A DNA stretch of 64,000 nucleotides. It comes from Mercurialis annua (Eukaryota; Streptophyta; Magnoliopsida; Malpighiales; Euphorbiaceae). This document shows, one piece after another, positions 1 to 10,220 of the stretch. The stretch is from the NCBI RefSeq assembly GCF_937616625.2, contig NC_065575.1, positions 21,716,001 to 21,780,000 on the forward strand, in the 5' to 3' direction. A program made the translations under genes and the position numbers. Every line of letters starts with the position of its first letter. Positions within the stretch are counted from its first letter, which is position 1. Below the pieces are notes generated by a model, which saw only the letters and a program-made list of their open reading frames with translations, ran no database searches and was not told where the DNA came from.

Positions 1-2427
1 ATCACAGAGTATTTGTCTAGCTACCTTTCGGTAACAGTTTCAAATCATTTGAAATCCGACAACTTTATAAATACATTTATCATAATGTGACTCGCGATCT
101 CGTTTCAAAATATCATTCTCAAAACACTTTATTGATAAAATGCGTTTTTCATAATTGTGCACCAGGGTGATGATAGCTCTCATCCCCAAAGAGTTGCATC
201 CAACCCTAATTATTTCTATGCACGTGATGCATGTACTATTATGCGTGTATCAATTATTAATTTATTTTTTATTTAGTGAAAATACTCAGTGTTCAATGCA
301 AACCTATTCGTGACATTCAAAATGCATGTTCATGATGTGTTTGGGCACAATTACGTGTTGAAAAGATTTCAAATATTTTAACAATTCAACCTTTGAAATC
401 AACTTCTCAATAAAATATTTTCTAGACGTTACACTCTGTGAGATGTGCACTCGATAACCTCAAAATATTTCTCAATTTCCTTACTTGCAACCTAGCAACA
501 CTCGATGCTATATGACAACTCATCCTAATAACTTCATTACAACTCTATCATATAAGATATCCCACGAACCTCAATTTATACTGAGCTTATTCCCAAAGAA
601 ATAACACATCAATATGTTCCTACAGAACTTAACGCCAGCTCCCGCATCGCATCATCAGACTTGATGGAAAGACCAGTGTATTAATACACCGATCCATCTT
701 CTCGGTTCAGAGTTTCCAATATCCTTCCTAGGATAATCAGAAATCATCAACCAATCCAAGGGAATATTTCCCTCATCTTCCTCGATATCGAAACCCAAAG
801 ATTTCGATCCAACAATAATATAGCAAACCCAGCTTATCCCCAATTGATACTATATCAAAACAGGGTCTGAACAAAAGCTCGACTCACAATCAAACCAAAA
901 ATCAGGTAATTACCATAACCGCATGAAATAAATCATCTCGCGTGCTACTTCGCACGAATAGATGAAACAAAACAATTAACTTAGTCCAATAGATAAGAAA
1001 ATTATACAACGAAAATTAAAATAAAAAATATTACGATTTTTACACCCCATAAATCACGTAAGCATGCCATTGAACAAAATTAACCCAATTATACTTTGAG
1101 ACAAAATAAGGACATGCTACAAGCAGCTTGAATTTTTGTACCAAAATTATCTTATAACTATATCATCTTTTAAGAATGCGCTTTAAATTCATTTTGAAAT
1201 TTAAACGTCAAATACGAAAATTTTCAAATTTTGTTGAGCCCCACGGTTAAAACAAAATCACTTTCTGCAAAAGTTTATTCTTATTAATCAATTGCTTTAA
1301 AATGTTATTCAAGTATCTCAAACCATAAAAATCATGGAGCTAGCTAAGTCATACAACTACCAAGCTCAACTCCTAAATTTGGGTGAGCCAAGTCGAACCC
1401 AATACAACTGTTTATAAAACATAATCAAAACATTTGTAAATCCAAAAACAATGTGAATAAAATTTCAATCCTTTTAAAAATTAAGAGGTCAACTTAACCC
1501 AACTGCTAAACGGCAATCTAAAATCTCAAGTGAGAAATCTTTAATCTCAAACTTCTATTCCGTAAATCCCAAAAATTTGAAATGCTGTCATGCTACAACA
1601 TGATAAAATAACTTCAACGTTAAGTTCTTAAAACGATGGCTCATCTTATAAAATATCATTTTGAAATCATCCCTTATTAACACCAGATCAAACATAATAT
1701 TTCAAAATACAAGAATTTCTTTTTACTGGCAACTCAACCAAAAATCAAACTTTTTAAGGATTTAAAATCAAACTTCTCTTATGATTTTGCGTCGAAACAC
1801 AAATCAGATAAAACAATTCCCAATGAAAATCTTTAAATCAACATGTGGTGAAACAATGCATGACCATCAAAACACGTTTTAAGGTTTAACCCAAAATCCC
1901 TTTAATAGAAAAACAAGGCTAACGCCCAACATACGATCACATTTAAAATCAACAATCGAGGCCGAAGTCAAGATGTACTTTATTAATAGGGAAGAAGCAA
2001 TTCAACGCATCACAGAAAACAACTGTAATCATACCATATATTTTAAATTATTTCAGGCATAAACGCCAAAATTAATCAAACAACATCATACCCAAGTATG
2101 AGTTTAAAAAACATCATCAACAAAAGATTTCCCGAGAAATCAAAAGCAATTAAAATCACCCAAGTGAAATAACCTCGACATGATAAAACGCAGCAAGTAA
2201 CATCCAAGTGAAATTAATTGTCAGACATAGCATCAATACCAAATAAAGACTGATAGACATCACATATAGGATGTAGGCTGAAAGTTTGAAAACAAAAGAT
2301 GACGTTTTAAAAGACATGACACGAAACCTATATCCGCAGTAGTTCCTAAGACACGGGAATACTTAACAGAGTAAACACATATCATGCAAATGGCCTTGGT
2401 TTGAAACCAAAACTCTGATACCAAGTT
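1..2427 (-). mobile_element. Internal region of a minus-strand LTR retrotransposon, apparently non-coding
   Basis: This is the part of a minus-strand element lying next to the 5' LTR at 2428-5249; it runs off the left edge of the window. The primer-binding site is at 2413-2423 (minus strand TGGTATCAGAG, matching the 3' end of initiator tRNA-Met). The first ~350 nt of leader (about 2070-2427) resembles the leader of the intact chromovirus at 35964-36303. It shares the stretch around ATCCGCAGTAGTTCCTAAGA, the CATACCCAAGTATGA motif and the CACCCAAGTGAAAT motif. Where gag should start the similarity stops. From 1 to about 2060 neither strand has an open frame above about 62 codons, and I see no zinc knuckle, protease, RT or integrase motif. 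Either this is a non-autonomous (LARD-like) element or the coding part lies further left or has been replaced. Confidence 0.65.
2413..2423 (-). other. Primer-binding site (initiator tRNA-Met type)
   Basis: The minus strand reads TGGTATCAGAG four bases after the LTR end, the usual plant tRNA-iMet primer-binding site. Confidence 0.85.
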
Positions 2428-2927
2428 TGTCACGACCCATTTTCATGAATCGCGACCGGCGCTAGGGTATGGGTATGGTTGTACCAAAACCTGTAGCAAG
2501 CCTTGCGGATAACCACTCAACATATAAACCTGCAAGAAAAACCACTGCTCGGGGGCAACCGAGACTCCAACCTAGTTCAGCAGTTTATATAAACAATAAT
2601 AATTCAATAGAATAAATCTAATAACAAGTATTAGACAATTAAGACTTCTAGTTACTACTGCGGGCTAAGAAATAAAATCAGTTTAACGACTTTATTAAAA
2701 ATAAAATAAAACCTCCAAGGAAATAAAGAATCGGAGACCAGCTGACTCGCTCAAATCATAACCCTGGAAAATTTGGGAAAACAACTGGGCCAGATTTACT
2801 GAGTAGAGTTTATATAACCATTTACATTTATTAAGTTAAAAACCTTTAAAAACATTTAATAAATCAATTTTATTATAAATTATCAATGAAACCCTAAACC
2901 ACAATTCTAAATCCTTTGTCGTGTCGG

Positions 2928-3031
2928 TGAGACGTATCTCAATAACGGATCCTCGACTACCACTTAATAAAATAGTGAGCCCAGGAGACGTATCTTCCAC
3001 CGGTGCCCTCACTAAGGTGAGACGTATCTCA
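2928..3031 (-). other. Three tandem UACG-loop stem-loops in the LTR
   Basis: On the transcript (minus) strand three short hairpins carry a UACG tetraloop: 2928-2941 (stem TGAGA/TCTCA), 2984-2998 (stem GGAAGA/TCTCC) and 3018-3031 (TGAGA/TCTCA, extendable by AGGT/ACCT across an AA bulge). Sequence between them is unrelated. They sit on the acceptor side of the paired stem-loops at 3057-3092, the same place where the other LTR families carry tandem CTCGG-containing stem-loops. UACG belongs to the very stable UNCG tetraloop class, although here it is closed by an A-U pair. Confidence 0.55.
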
Positions 3032-3056
3032 AACCTACCTCAATACCATAACCATT

Positions 3057-3092
3057 ACCGGTGCGCACGCAGTCCCGATGATGCCCATCGAG
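3057..3092 (-). other. Conserved paired stem-loops H1 and H2 (palindromic loop), copy 1
   Basis: On the minus strand, H1 is 3074-3092, stem CTCGATG / CATCGGG around loop GGCAT. H2 is 3057-3073, stem ACTG / CGGT around the 9-nt loop CGTGCGCAC, which contains the palindrome GTGCGCAC. The H1 stem differs from the other families at several positions but still pairs, with one T-G wobble. Confidence 0.6.
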
Positions 3093-4663
3093 TAGCACGT
3101 TCCAAATCCAATCCACAATGTCGAAAACAGTTCAAAAGTTGTTTATACATATATACATACAAAATATAACATTTTATTAATAAAGAGGTAAATAGAGATA
3201 TAAACTCACAGCTTGCTATTCCTCGTGAAACTGACAAGCAATCCAACTCTGATTCGCCTCTGAAGTACGAACAGTCGACGGGTCTAAAACTAATAAAATC
3301 ATAATTAAAAACAGACCCTAACTCTAAAGAGTACTAGACACCACATAGGACTAGCACACACAACAACACGTCAACGTATAATCAAACATATAAGATTAAA
3401 ACGTATTAAAACTATAACCCAAGTTATAGAAATCAAACCATATAAGTTATATATATTAAATTACAATTTGAGTAATTTATTAAACAATTTATTTAACCCA
3501 AGTTAAAATCCATATCAGTGAGTCAGCCGAGTTATTAAAACTACCAAGCTTCTTCCCACTTGTTGGGCGACCATAGTCTAACCCAAATCAAAACTTTATA
3601 AAATTTATAAACCCGAGTTTACAAATTCAAAACTTAATAAAATAATTATCCATTTTAAAAATAGAATTCAATATCTTCAAATCCAAGTAACCCAAGTTAC
3701 ACACAGAAATTAACCATTTTTGGTTTATAAAAGTGTAGGGACTAAACTGTACTTTAGCCAATTTGATTTTCGAAATCAAATTTAATTATCCATTTTCAAT
3801 TTACTAAATTACAAACAAAATCCAAAAGTTATCCAATAGATATAACTTAATCTTGAATAAGCTTTTAGAAAGTTTAGGGGCTAAATTGACATTTCAATTA
3901 AAATTAAATATAATTATCCGAGTAATTATATTAATTTAAGTTATAAAATATTTAACGTATTCAAATTGTCTATTTAAAATCAAACGAGTTCAAGTTATTA
4001 TCAAGTAAAATCAATAGGTAAATAACTAGGGGAATTCAATTGATTTAGCCAAAACAATATAATGATCACTTTGGTTATTTGACCATCTCTTTCAATATGA
4101 ATTAACAGTCTTCAAAATTCCCTCCAACGCCCAAATTGCATTACAGTAAACACAACTTGAGTTTAATCAAAATATCAAACAAACCTTATTAAACAAAACA
4201 AGACAACACCCCTTAAACCTTATTCAACTTATGAGAATCATTGCACAAACTATGATTAACAGTAGCCAAGCATGACAGCCCAAACCAAACAGTTAGAAGA
4301 CGACCGAAAATCGGTAAGGGCAAACGAAACGCACGGCCAAACCCAAGTTATTAAGAACAATTCAACCTCAGATAATGATTCTAGGAAAGACATAGATAGC
4401 CCTAAAACATAAGATCCTACGGCAGCAAATAAGAACATCTCATATATGTACAGCAATTTACATAAGCGATGAACCGTAACATCACTTAAAAGGATAAGTT
4501 TTACGTACCAAAAACAAAACCAAAGCGTAGGGATTAATGAGGTCGCTGAGTACAGATGAATCGTTGAAGAAAAATTCAGATCGATGCTAGAATAATGAAG
4601 TTACGAGTTAATAAAGGCACGCGACGATATCGAATATTAAACGAATAAAAGCAATGAGAATAC

Positions 4664-4670
4664 TTACCGA
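4664..4670 (-). promoter_or_regulatory. Splice-donor-like site in the LTR leader
   Basis: The minus strand reads TCG|GTAAGTA about 120 nt downstream of the TATA box. The same position in the other LTRs also has GGTAAGT or a close variant. With the acceptor-like CCAG|GGTTATGAT near 2764 it would bound a leader intron of about 1.9 kb. Function is inferred from conservation of position and sequence. Confidence 0.45.
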
Positions 4671-4786
4671 ATCGAACGAATGAAACGAGAAAATGAAGTT
4701 ATGATTCCTGAGAGTTTTTGGTTCGCCAAAGTCGGCTAGGGTTTTCACAAAACGAAATAAAACGAGTTTGGTCGAATTATGGGGTC

Positions 4787-4794
4787 TATTTATA
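4787..4794 (-). promoter_or_regulatory. LTR TATA box
   Basis: The minus strand reads GGCTATAAATAGACC, a strong plant TATA box, with the donor-like site downstream and the inverted repeats immediately upstream. It marks the U3/R side of this LTR. Confidence 0.65.
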
Positions 4795-4814
4795 GCCCAA
4801 TACACAACATTGCA

Positions 4815-4942
4815 GGTGAGGCGCGACGGGAGGCGCGATGCGAGGCGCGTTCGTCCTATCGCGCCTTCACCAGGCGCACAAAAGACGTATGGGGCGCGTT
4901 GCGAGGCGCGTGGCCCATCGCGCCCTCCAACGCGCCTCAATA
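4815..4942. repeat. GC-rich inverted repeats in U3 (GAGGCGCG / CGCGCCTC)
   Basis: A GC-rich island in an AT-rich LTR, made of about five GAGGCGCG or GGCGCG units and their complements (CGCGCC, CGCGCCTC). It lies just upstream of the TATA box on the transcript strand. Other LTR families have unrelated palindromes in the corresponding part of U3. Confidence 0.6.
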
Positions 4943-5249
4943 TTTGATCCAACGGTCAACTTTGTCTTGGGCACAACATATCCAAACATGAGCCCGATCC
5001 AACGGTTAAATTGGGAGATATGCATGTTTTCTCAAAACATGTCAGATTCAGAAGGTTTACAAATACATCATCGATTATAAATCGAATACAAATCAAATCG
5101 CCATAGAGAACTCACACGACATATGCGACACATACAAGATACAACTCAAACCCCAAAAAAAATGTCACTCTTGCTAAGTCCACCATTAACAATCCAAAAC
5201 TAAGTCGGAAACACAACGAAACCATGACGGAAAAACACAGGATATTACA

Positions 5250-5399
5250 GTTCACCTTTTTAGCGATTTAAGCCAACCGCTTAAAACATTACGAAACCAA
5301 TCCAAAAGTTTAAAACGATACGAAACTAATCCCGACGTTTCACCTTTTTAGTGATTTAAGCCTAACATTTAAAAAATTACGAACAAATCAAAACGTTTC
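5250..5399. repeat. Satellite segment A (59-bp family)
   Basis: About 150 bp of the satellite lies between two LTRs. It contains the diagnostic variants ACCGCTTAAAAC, AATCCCGACGTTTCACC and GCCTAACATTTAA, in the same order as 16617-16766 and 18797-18945. Its right end joins in phase with 15849 once the solo LTR at 5400-15843 is removed, so segments A and B were one array. Confidence 0.9.
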
Positions 5400-6190
5400 T
5401 ATAATAACCCGTATAATTTTGATAATTTCCGACGAGTTACCGGTGGTGTTTTGATGTAAACTTTTAGGTTTGGTAGCTCGTTTCGTGTCGGTTTGAGGTT
5501 GGATTAATTAAATTGGGCCTAAAAAAACCAAATCATCATTTTCGGCCCAAGGGAATTGGCTCAAGCCAATTCCCGTTTGATCCAACACAGGTCCCGAACG
5601 AGACCTGTGTTGAAATCTTGCGTTCTCGTTCGAGAACTCAAATTCTCAAACGAGAACCAAGATGATTTGGCCCAAGGGCCGTTTGTTCAACACATGTCTC
5701 GAACGAGACCTGTGCTGAAAAGCTTGGTTCTCGTTCGAGAACTCAGATTCTCGAACGAGAACCAAAGTTTTTTGCTGGTCTCGTTTGAGACCAGCTTTAG
5801 ACCTGCGGAGGGGGTACTTTCTGACTTCATTATTTCCATTTCTGAAGCCTTTAAAAACGTAACTTTTAACCTAATCTCTTCTCCATACTACAAACAAACC
5901 CTAGCCTTCATTCCCTTGTTCATTCGCTGAGAAACGAAGCCGTAATCATCCCTCAAACTCTGTTGTCCGGTAAGTTTCTTAATCCATTAAAATTCAGTTT
6001 ATGTTCAAAGCGGCAATTCCGTATTTTGATTGTTCTTGCTCGTTTCTATATCAAAATTGATTCCGTTCAATTTCAAATCACTTTTCTTTGGAATATGCAT
6101 ATGTATGATGCATGATCTATCGTTTAAAAGATTGTTTTATATAGAAAATATATATATACATATATATTGTCAATATGACTTTATGGTGAT
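5400..6190 (+). mobile_element. 5' part of a solo gypsy LTR (interrupted; continues at 14019-15843)
   Basis: It starts TATAATAACCCGTATAA, a mutated form of the TGTAATACCCCGTA start seen in the other plus-strand LTRs, and is preceded by GTTTC (5395-5399). The matching end GGGTCGTGATA at 15843 is followed by GTTTC (15844-15848), so both ends of one integration are present with satellite on each side. Within it are U3 inverted repeats (5556-5790), a weak TATA-like CTTTAAAAAC near 5849, the plant leader motif ACAAACCCTAGCC near 5890 and a donor-like CCGGTAAGT at 5970. Similarity to the leader at 24934-25030 fades near 6090, so the right boundary is uncertain. No internal region with this duplication is present, so it is probably a solo LTR. 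Confidence 0.75.
5556..5790. repeat. U3 inverted repeats built on TTCTCGTTCGAGAA
   Basis: Palindromic units built on TCTCGTTCGAGAA, variants with GAACGAGACC / GGTCTCGTT, and the pair AACACAGGTC / GACCTGTGTT recur several times upstream of the putative TATA region. They form a family-specific palindrome cluster. The 124-codon open frame here (5556-5930) is a by-product of the repeats. Confidence 0.6.
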
Positions 6191-6751
6191 TTGAATGACA
6201 TGCCTCATGCAGGGTCTGCGAACAATTGTACCATTAAAAATCGTAAAATAGTTTTATAATAACAAACTTGTAAGTCCTCCAGACTAAAACTCCGTGACGT
6301 TCCTATTTTTGTTTACTTATACCAACTAAATGAGTTATTCTTAACTCCCTCGTCTAAGCATTATATTATTCAATTTGTCAAATTATGGCTTATTAGATTT
6401 TTATCATTGGTCGTTTGTTATTCTTTAACATAAAGCTATAATTTATCTGATTAGTCTCGTTTTAATCTTAAAATAAATCCCACTATGTCATTCTTGTACG
6501 ATTTACTTAACTATCTATTATTCATACTATAATCCTAATCATACTTTATTTAATAAATTATGCGATTCTTAGATTTAGTAATTCTTATGCTAAGTTTAAT
6601 TCTACTAGCTGAATTTCCTTCTTTAAGGCAACATACTTAAGGGTTCTACTTAATTAAAATTCCTTTCAATTCACGCTTTTTATCTACGCATCATCTTACT
6701 TGTCCTATCTATTAACATTTATCATATACATAAGTTATGCACATATTTAAA
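6191..6751. other. AT-rich interval, no gene seen
   Basis: This stretch lies between the interrupted solo LTR and the degenerate gag at 6752-7577. No open frame, tRNA or clear repeat is visible. It probably holds the unresolved junction between the solo LTR and the minus-strand element that interrupts it. A GTTTG near 6412 would match the five bases after 14018, but no LTR end is attached to it. Confidence 0.4.
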
Positions 6752-7577
6752 TAATACCTGGTGCGGCTTGACCAGGTGCCCTACGTCCTCGACGCGCTAC
6801 CCTCGGCCTAGGTCCTCTAGCTTGCCTTCGAATATTAACTCCCCTAGCTACTGATCTAGAAGCCTCATCCCTATGGACCGGAAACACTGGCCTCTTACGA
6901 GGGAAATAAAAAGACTGGACAGGATTGTCATTCCATTCACGCTCGCTTACTATCTCCGCGGCCCTACTAGCTTATGATCCCATATGCTCATCTGTGAAAT
7001 CAAACAACTCAGCAAAGTCCGGTCCCAAGCCTCTAAAATAGCGGCGGTTCACTTCCTCATTATCCCTACCAGTTTGCGGGACCGCTTGCATCATGCGAAG
7101 AAACTCATTAGTATAGGTTTCTATAGAAAGCACACCCCTAGAAAAGATGTTCAACATTGCTCTGAGGCTATTCAGACTTGCCTCTGCCTGGTTCCCCCTC
7201 AGAATCGCTACTTCCCTATGATCACGATACCTTTGAGTCTCGGACCAAAACTGCCCTCTCCTAAACACCTCAATGTCAGAATCTTCAGAAGGATCTTCCG
7301 ATGGATCCTCTTCTTGTTCACTTTCCTCGCTAGGCTCTTCCTCCTCCTCTTCAGGTAACTCTTCGGGTGTTACTGATCTAACCCGAGCTTCAACCCTTCC
7401 ATTTCCATTATTCATAACCCCATTCTGTTAGATCTCTGGCGATCCTTCACCATCAGCTAAGAACCCATTTTGATGGACTCCAGGTGGCCCACCATTGCCT
7501 AGCCTAACTTGTTGAGTAGGAGGCGCTTCCTCCTCATCAGACATTGCATAAACTTGTGCTCTCCTATATCCAGGCAT
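6752..7577 (-). pseudogene. Degenerate gypsy-type gag
   Basis: Reading the minus strand from an ATG at 7577, one frame runs to about 6752 but is interrupted by two in-frame stops, at codon 48 (TAA, near 7432) and after HMGS (TAA, near 6972). The longest open piece is 147 codons (6972-7415). The N-terminal part is acidic, with Glu/Asp/Ser-Pro runs. The middle part has the retrotransposon-gag signature seen in the intact chromovirus (YTNEFLRMM...RRYFRGLGPDFAELF, compare YTTEFVRLG...[11 protein letters not shown]). The C-terminal part is Arg-rich (GPRPRVARRGRRAPG). No zinc knuckle, protease or pol follows. It belongs to the element whose 5' LTR is 7832-14018. The element was either non-autonomous with gag only or has lost pol. 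Confidence 0.65.
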
Positions 7578-7815
7578 ACTACAATATAAACAATTTTCAA
7601 GATAAGATACTATACATATTCTAATTCGTTATTCACACACAATATGCATAATTTAATACGTTATACCTAGCACAAAGTCTACATTGATAGTTCATACCTA
7701 AAACACATTAAGAATTTATAACAATAACGATTTCAAGACAAGACATGATACAAATCCTATGCTGCAGTAGTTTCCTAGGTAGACTCTCCAAAAGTAGTGG
7801 TATCCGGGACCAACT

Positions 7816-7827
7816 GCTCTGATACCA
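7816..7827 (-). other. Primer-binding site of the interrupted minus-strand element
   Basis: The minus strand reads TGGTATCAGAGC five bases beyond the LTR end at 7832. This fixes orientation and shows the LTR at 7832-14018 is a 5' LTR. Confidence 0.85.
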
Positions 7828-9569
7828 CCTTTGTCACAACCCGATTCCTCGAGCCGCGACCGGTGCTAGGGAATGGGAATTTTGGTTCCAAAACCCGTAG
7901 CAAGCCTGAATTTTACCTAAAAAATTTTCGCGTTTAAAAATCATTATAAACTTAAGTATTTTATACTTGCAAAAATTTGGCAATATAACGGCTGTAATTC
8001 TAACTAACCAACACTTGTTAAATCTCAAACCACCCTGCACGATAAACTTGTACAACCACATATATATATTGCCAAGTATCATTCTAAGCCTTTACAAAAT
8101 ACACATATTAAGTGTTAAACCAAAACTACCTCTGATGTTTGTTTGTTAATCAGAAAACGAGGCCTAACAAAAAACTATAGACATGAGCGGTTACTAAACC
8201 AAAATATATATTAAACCGCTAATAGGACCTCGACAAAAGTGTACGTCTGAACTACTGCAGCGCTAGAGAGTCAGAAGCTGTACATGCAAAAAAGTAATGA
8301 GCCTTCCGAAACAAGGAGTGGAGGCTCGACCTGATCGCTATCTACTGGATGCCTGAATTTTTTTAAAAAAAATCAACGGATCAGACATAGCTGAGTGAGT
8401 TCACAATTTACTAACGTTATTATAATTAAAACCGAGATCGCATTATTGACAAAATGTACTTTACTTTATAATCAATAAATAACTTATAATTAAACAAAAT
8501 TTGATAATAAATACAAATTAAACATACTTCAATAACAATGATAGGTTAAACATATTTTGATAATAAACATAAAATATAATTTAATGATTTCCAATATCGG
8601 ATCCGTATCGAAACCCTAAACCCAAGTACTACGGACTTATTGGACATAATTGATAATACTCACTTTTCAATCATATCGTCCGAGTGGCTGGGTCCCGAGA
8701 TAGTTCGACCGAGTTACCCGCTACCACGTGGCATAGTGTAATACCCCAAAATATTTAATTAGCTAATTGGACCACGTGTCCAGTCTGGATTCGCCAGAAT
8801 AGCGAAATCAGAAAGATTTCCGATAAGACTAATATAAATAAGTTTTAGTAGGTCGGTTGTGAGAAACTAACTATGAGAAAATTAAGGTTATATTTCAATT
8901 CTAAAGTTAAAATTGGAATTAAAAGGAAAAATGTCAAGAAAAGTCCAAAATAAAGTACAGGGACCAAAGTGGTAATTTAGCCACTTTGTATCGAAAATGA
9001 AAATTTATAAGTTTTAACGGGAAAATATTAATATTGAGCTTCGTATTATTTATCGGGTATAAATAATACGTATAAGTCATAATAAAAGAAGTTATCGATT
9101 TAGCTATGGACGAAAACGTACAAAAGAAAAGTTTAAAGGATAAATGATAATGAGTAAAAAGAACAAGGAACAAAGTGAGCTTTCAACCTAAAAATATAAG
9201 GTTTTGAATAAGAAACAGATGATGAAGAAGAAGAATCGAGAGAGAGTGAGAGAATATCGAACGATATCGTCGTTTCGCCGCCGTTTCGCCGTTCGACGTC
9301 CGATTCAAGTGATTTTCGCGGCGATTTCTTCAGAATCGAATCCTCTATCGATCCTAAGCTTTGTTTCAAGGTAAATATTTAAGAATTTTGGTTAAAATTT
9401 GATATATATGGGCTGATTTAAGAAAATAATGATTAGATATCGAATTTGACGTTTTTGATGTTATTATGGCGTTATTGAAGAAACCGAGATGCGGGTTTTA
9501 TATAGTTGAAGGCATAGCAGGTCGGGATGGTTGAAAAACCCCGGAAAACGACTTTCCGGGGGGCTGTCA

Positions 9570-9665
9570 CGAGTGTGCATTCGCACACATTGAGTGTGCG
9601 TTCGCACACTCCCTGAGTTTTAGGGTGTGCGTTCGCACACTAATTGTGTGCGTTCGCACACTACC
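9570..9665. repeat. Palindrome cluster GTGTGCGTTCGCACAC
   Basis: Four units of GTGTGC(G/A)TTCGCACAC, each a near-perfect 16-bp palindrome, lie about 200 bp downstream of the donor-like site. In this family the palindromes are in the leader/intron part of the LTR and not upstream of a TATA box. Confidence 0.7.
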
Positions 9666-10185
9666 CTAAACTTGGCAGATTCAAAATCCCAACGGTCAGT
9701 TTATAGATTTGCCTCTTAGGAACGCCTGTCAAATTTCAGCTCGATCCAACGGTTCAATTGGGAGAGATCGTCGTTTTACAAAACAGTGTCAGTGTGCAGG
9801 CAGAACCTGCACATTTCCTTGAAAACTCCTTAAAACTTCATCGGAATGAAACTAAACCCTAAAACTTAAAAGTATTATACGTATAGGAATACGAGATTCA
9901 CGTCTAATCATTAAACGTTAATTATTTATCAGACGTGTCAGCGAGCAGAGAGGTCAGTAGACGTGGGATAACGAGGGCATATCATTTTATCGACCACGTT
10001 ATTGATTGGATTGCGGTCACTGTGAGTTGCATTTTACTTTCGTGTATTATATATTAAAGTCATTTTATATAGATATATATATATACTGTTTACACGCATC
10101 GCATTATATATAATTGATTGAAATGTTATACGCTTTATTAATTTCTATATACGAGAACTAGTATGCGATCCGAAGAAACTAGCTA

Positions 10186-10220
10186 CCTATTGGGTGTCAA
10201 TAGGCTGTGTGATCACCAGT
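10186..10220 (+). other. Paired stem-loops H1 and H2, copy 2 (variant GTGATCAC)
   Basis: H1 10186-10204: stem CCTATTG / CAATAGG, loop GGTGT. H2 10204-10220: stem CTG / CAG (plus a G-T pair), 9-nt loop TGTGATCAC with palindrome GTGATCAC. Compared with the main variant, stem positions of H1 change in pairs (AT to TA) and the centre of the H2 palindrome changes from CG to AT while remaining palindromic. Confidence 0.6.

Larger units (their letters stand above)
2428..5249 (-). mobile_element. 5' LTR of a minus-strand gypsy-type element (2822 bp)
   Basis: A complete LTR with TG...CA ends. On the plus strand it reads TGTCACGACCC at the left and GATATTACA at the right, and it directly abuts satellite DNA at 5250. 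The left side joins the primer-binding site, so this is the 5' LTR of an element read leftwards. It shares the terminal ~350 bp (CTAGCGCCGGTCGCGATTC, and the stretch around the CCCCCGAGCA motif) with all other gypsy LTRs here, but its U3 is different. Transcript-side landmarks, read right to left, are inverted repeats 4815-4942, a TATA box 4787-4794, a splice-donor-like site near 4666, paired stem-loops 3057-3092, three UACG hairpins 2928-3031 and an acceptor-like site near 2764. The other LTR is outside the window. Confidence 0.9.

Noticed and set aside
655..843. 62-codon minus-strand frame in the leftmost element
   Set aside because: No domain recognised, no coding context; too short to distinguish from chance.
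2411..2430. tRNA genes suggested by the TATCAGAGC matches
   Set aside because: Only the 12-base primer-binding match is present at each site; no cloverleaf or A/B boxes follow.
4608..5080. Overlapping frames on both strands at the GC-rich inverted repeats
   Set aside because: They arise from the palindromic GAGGCGCG repeats in U3 and overlap the TATA box region. No homology recognised.
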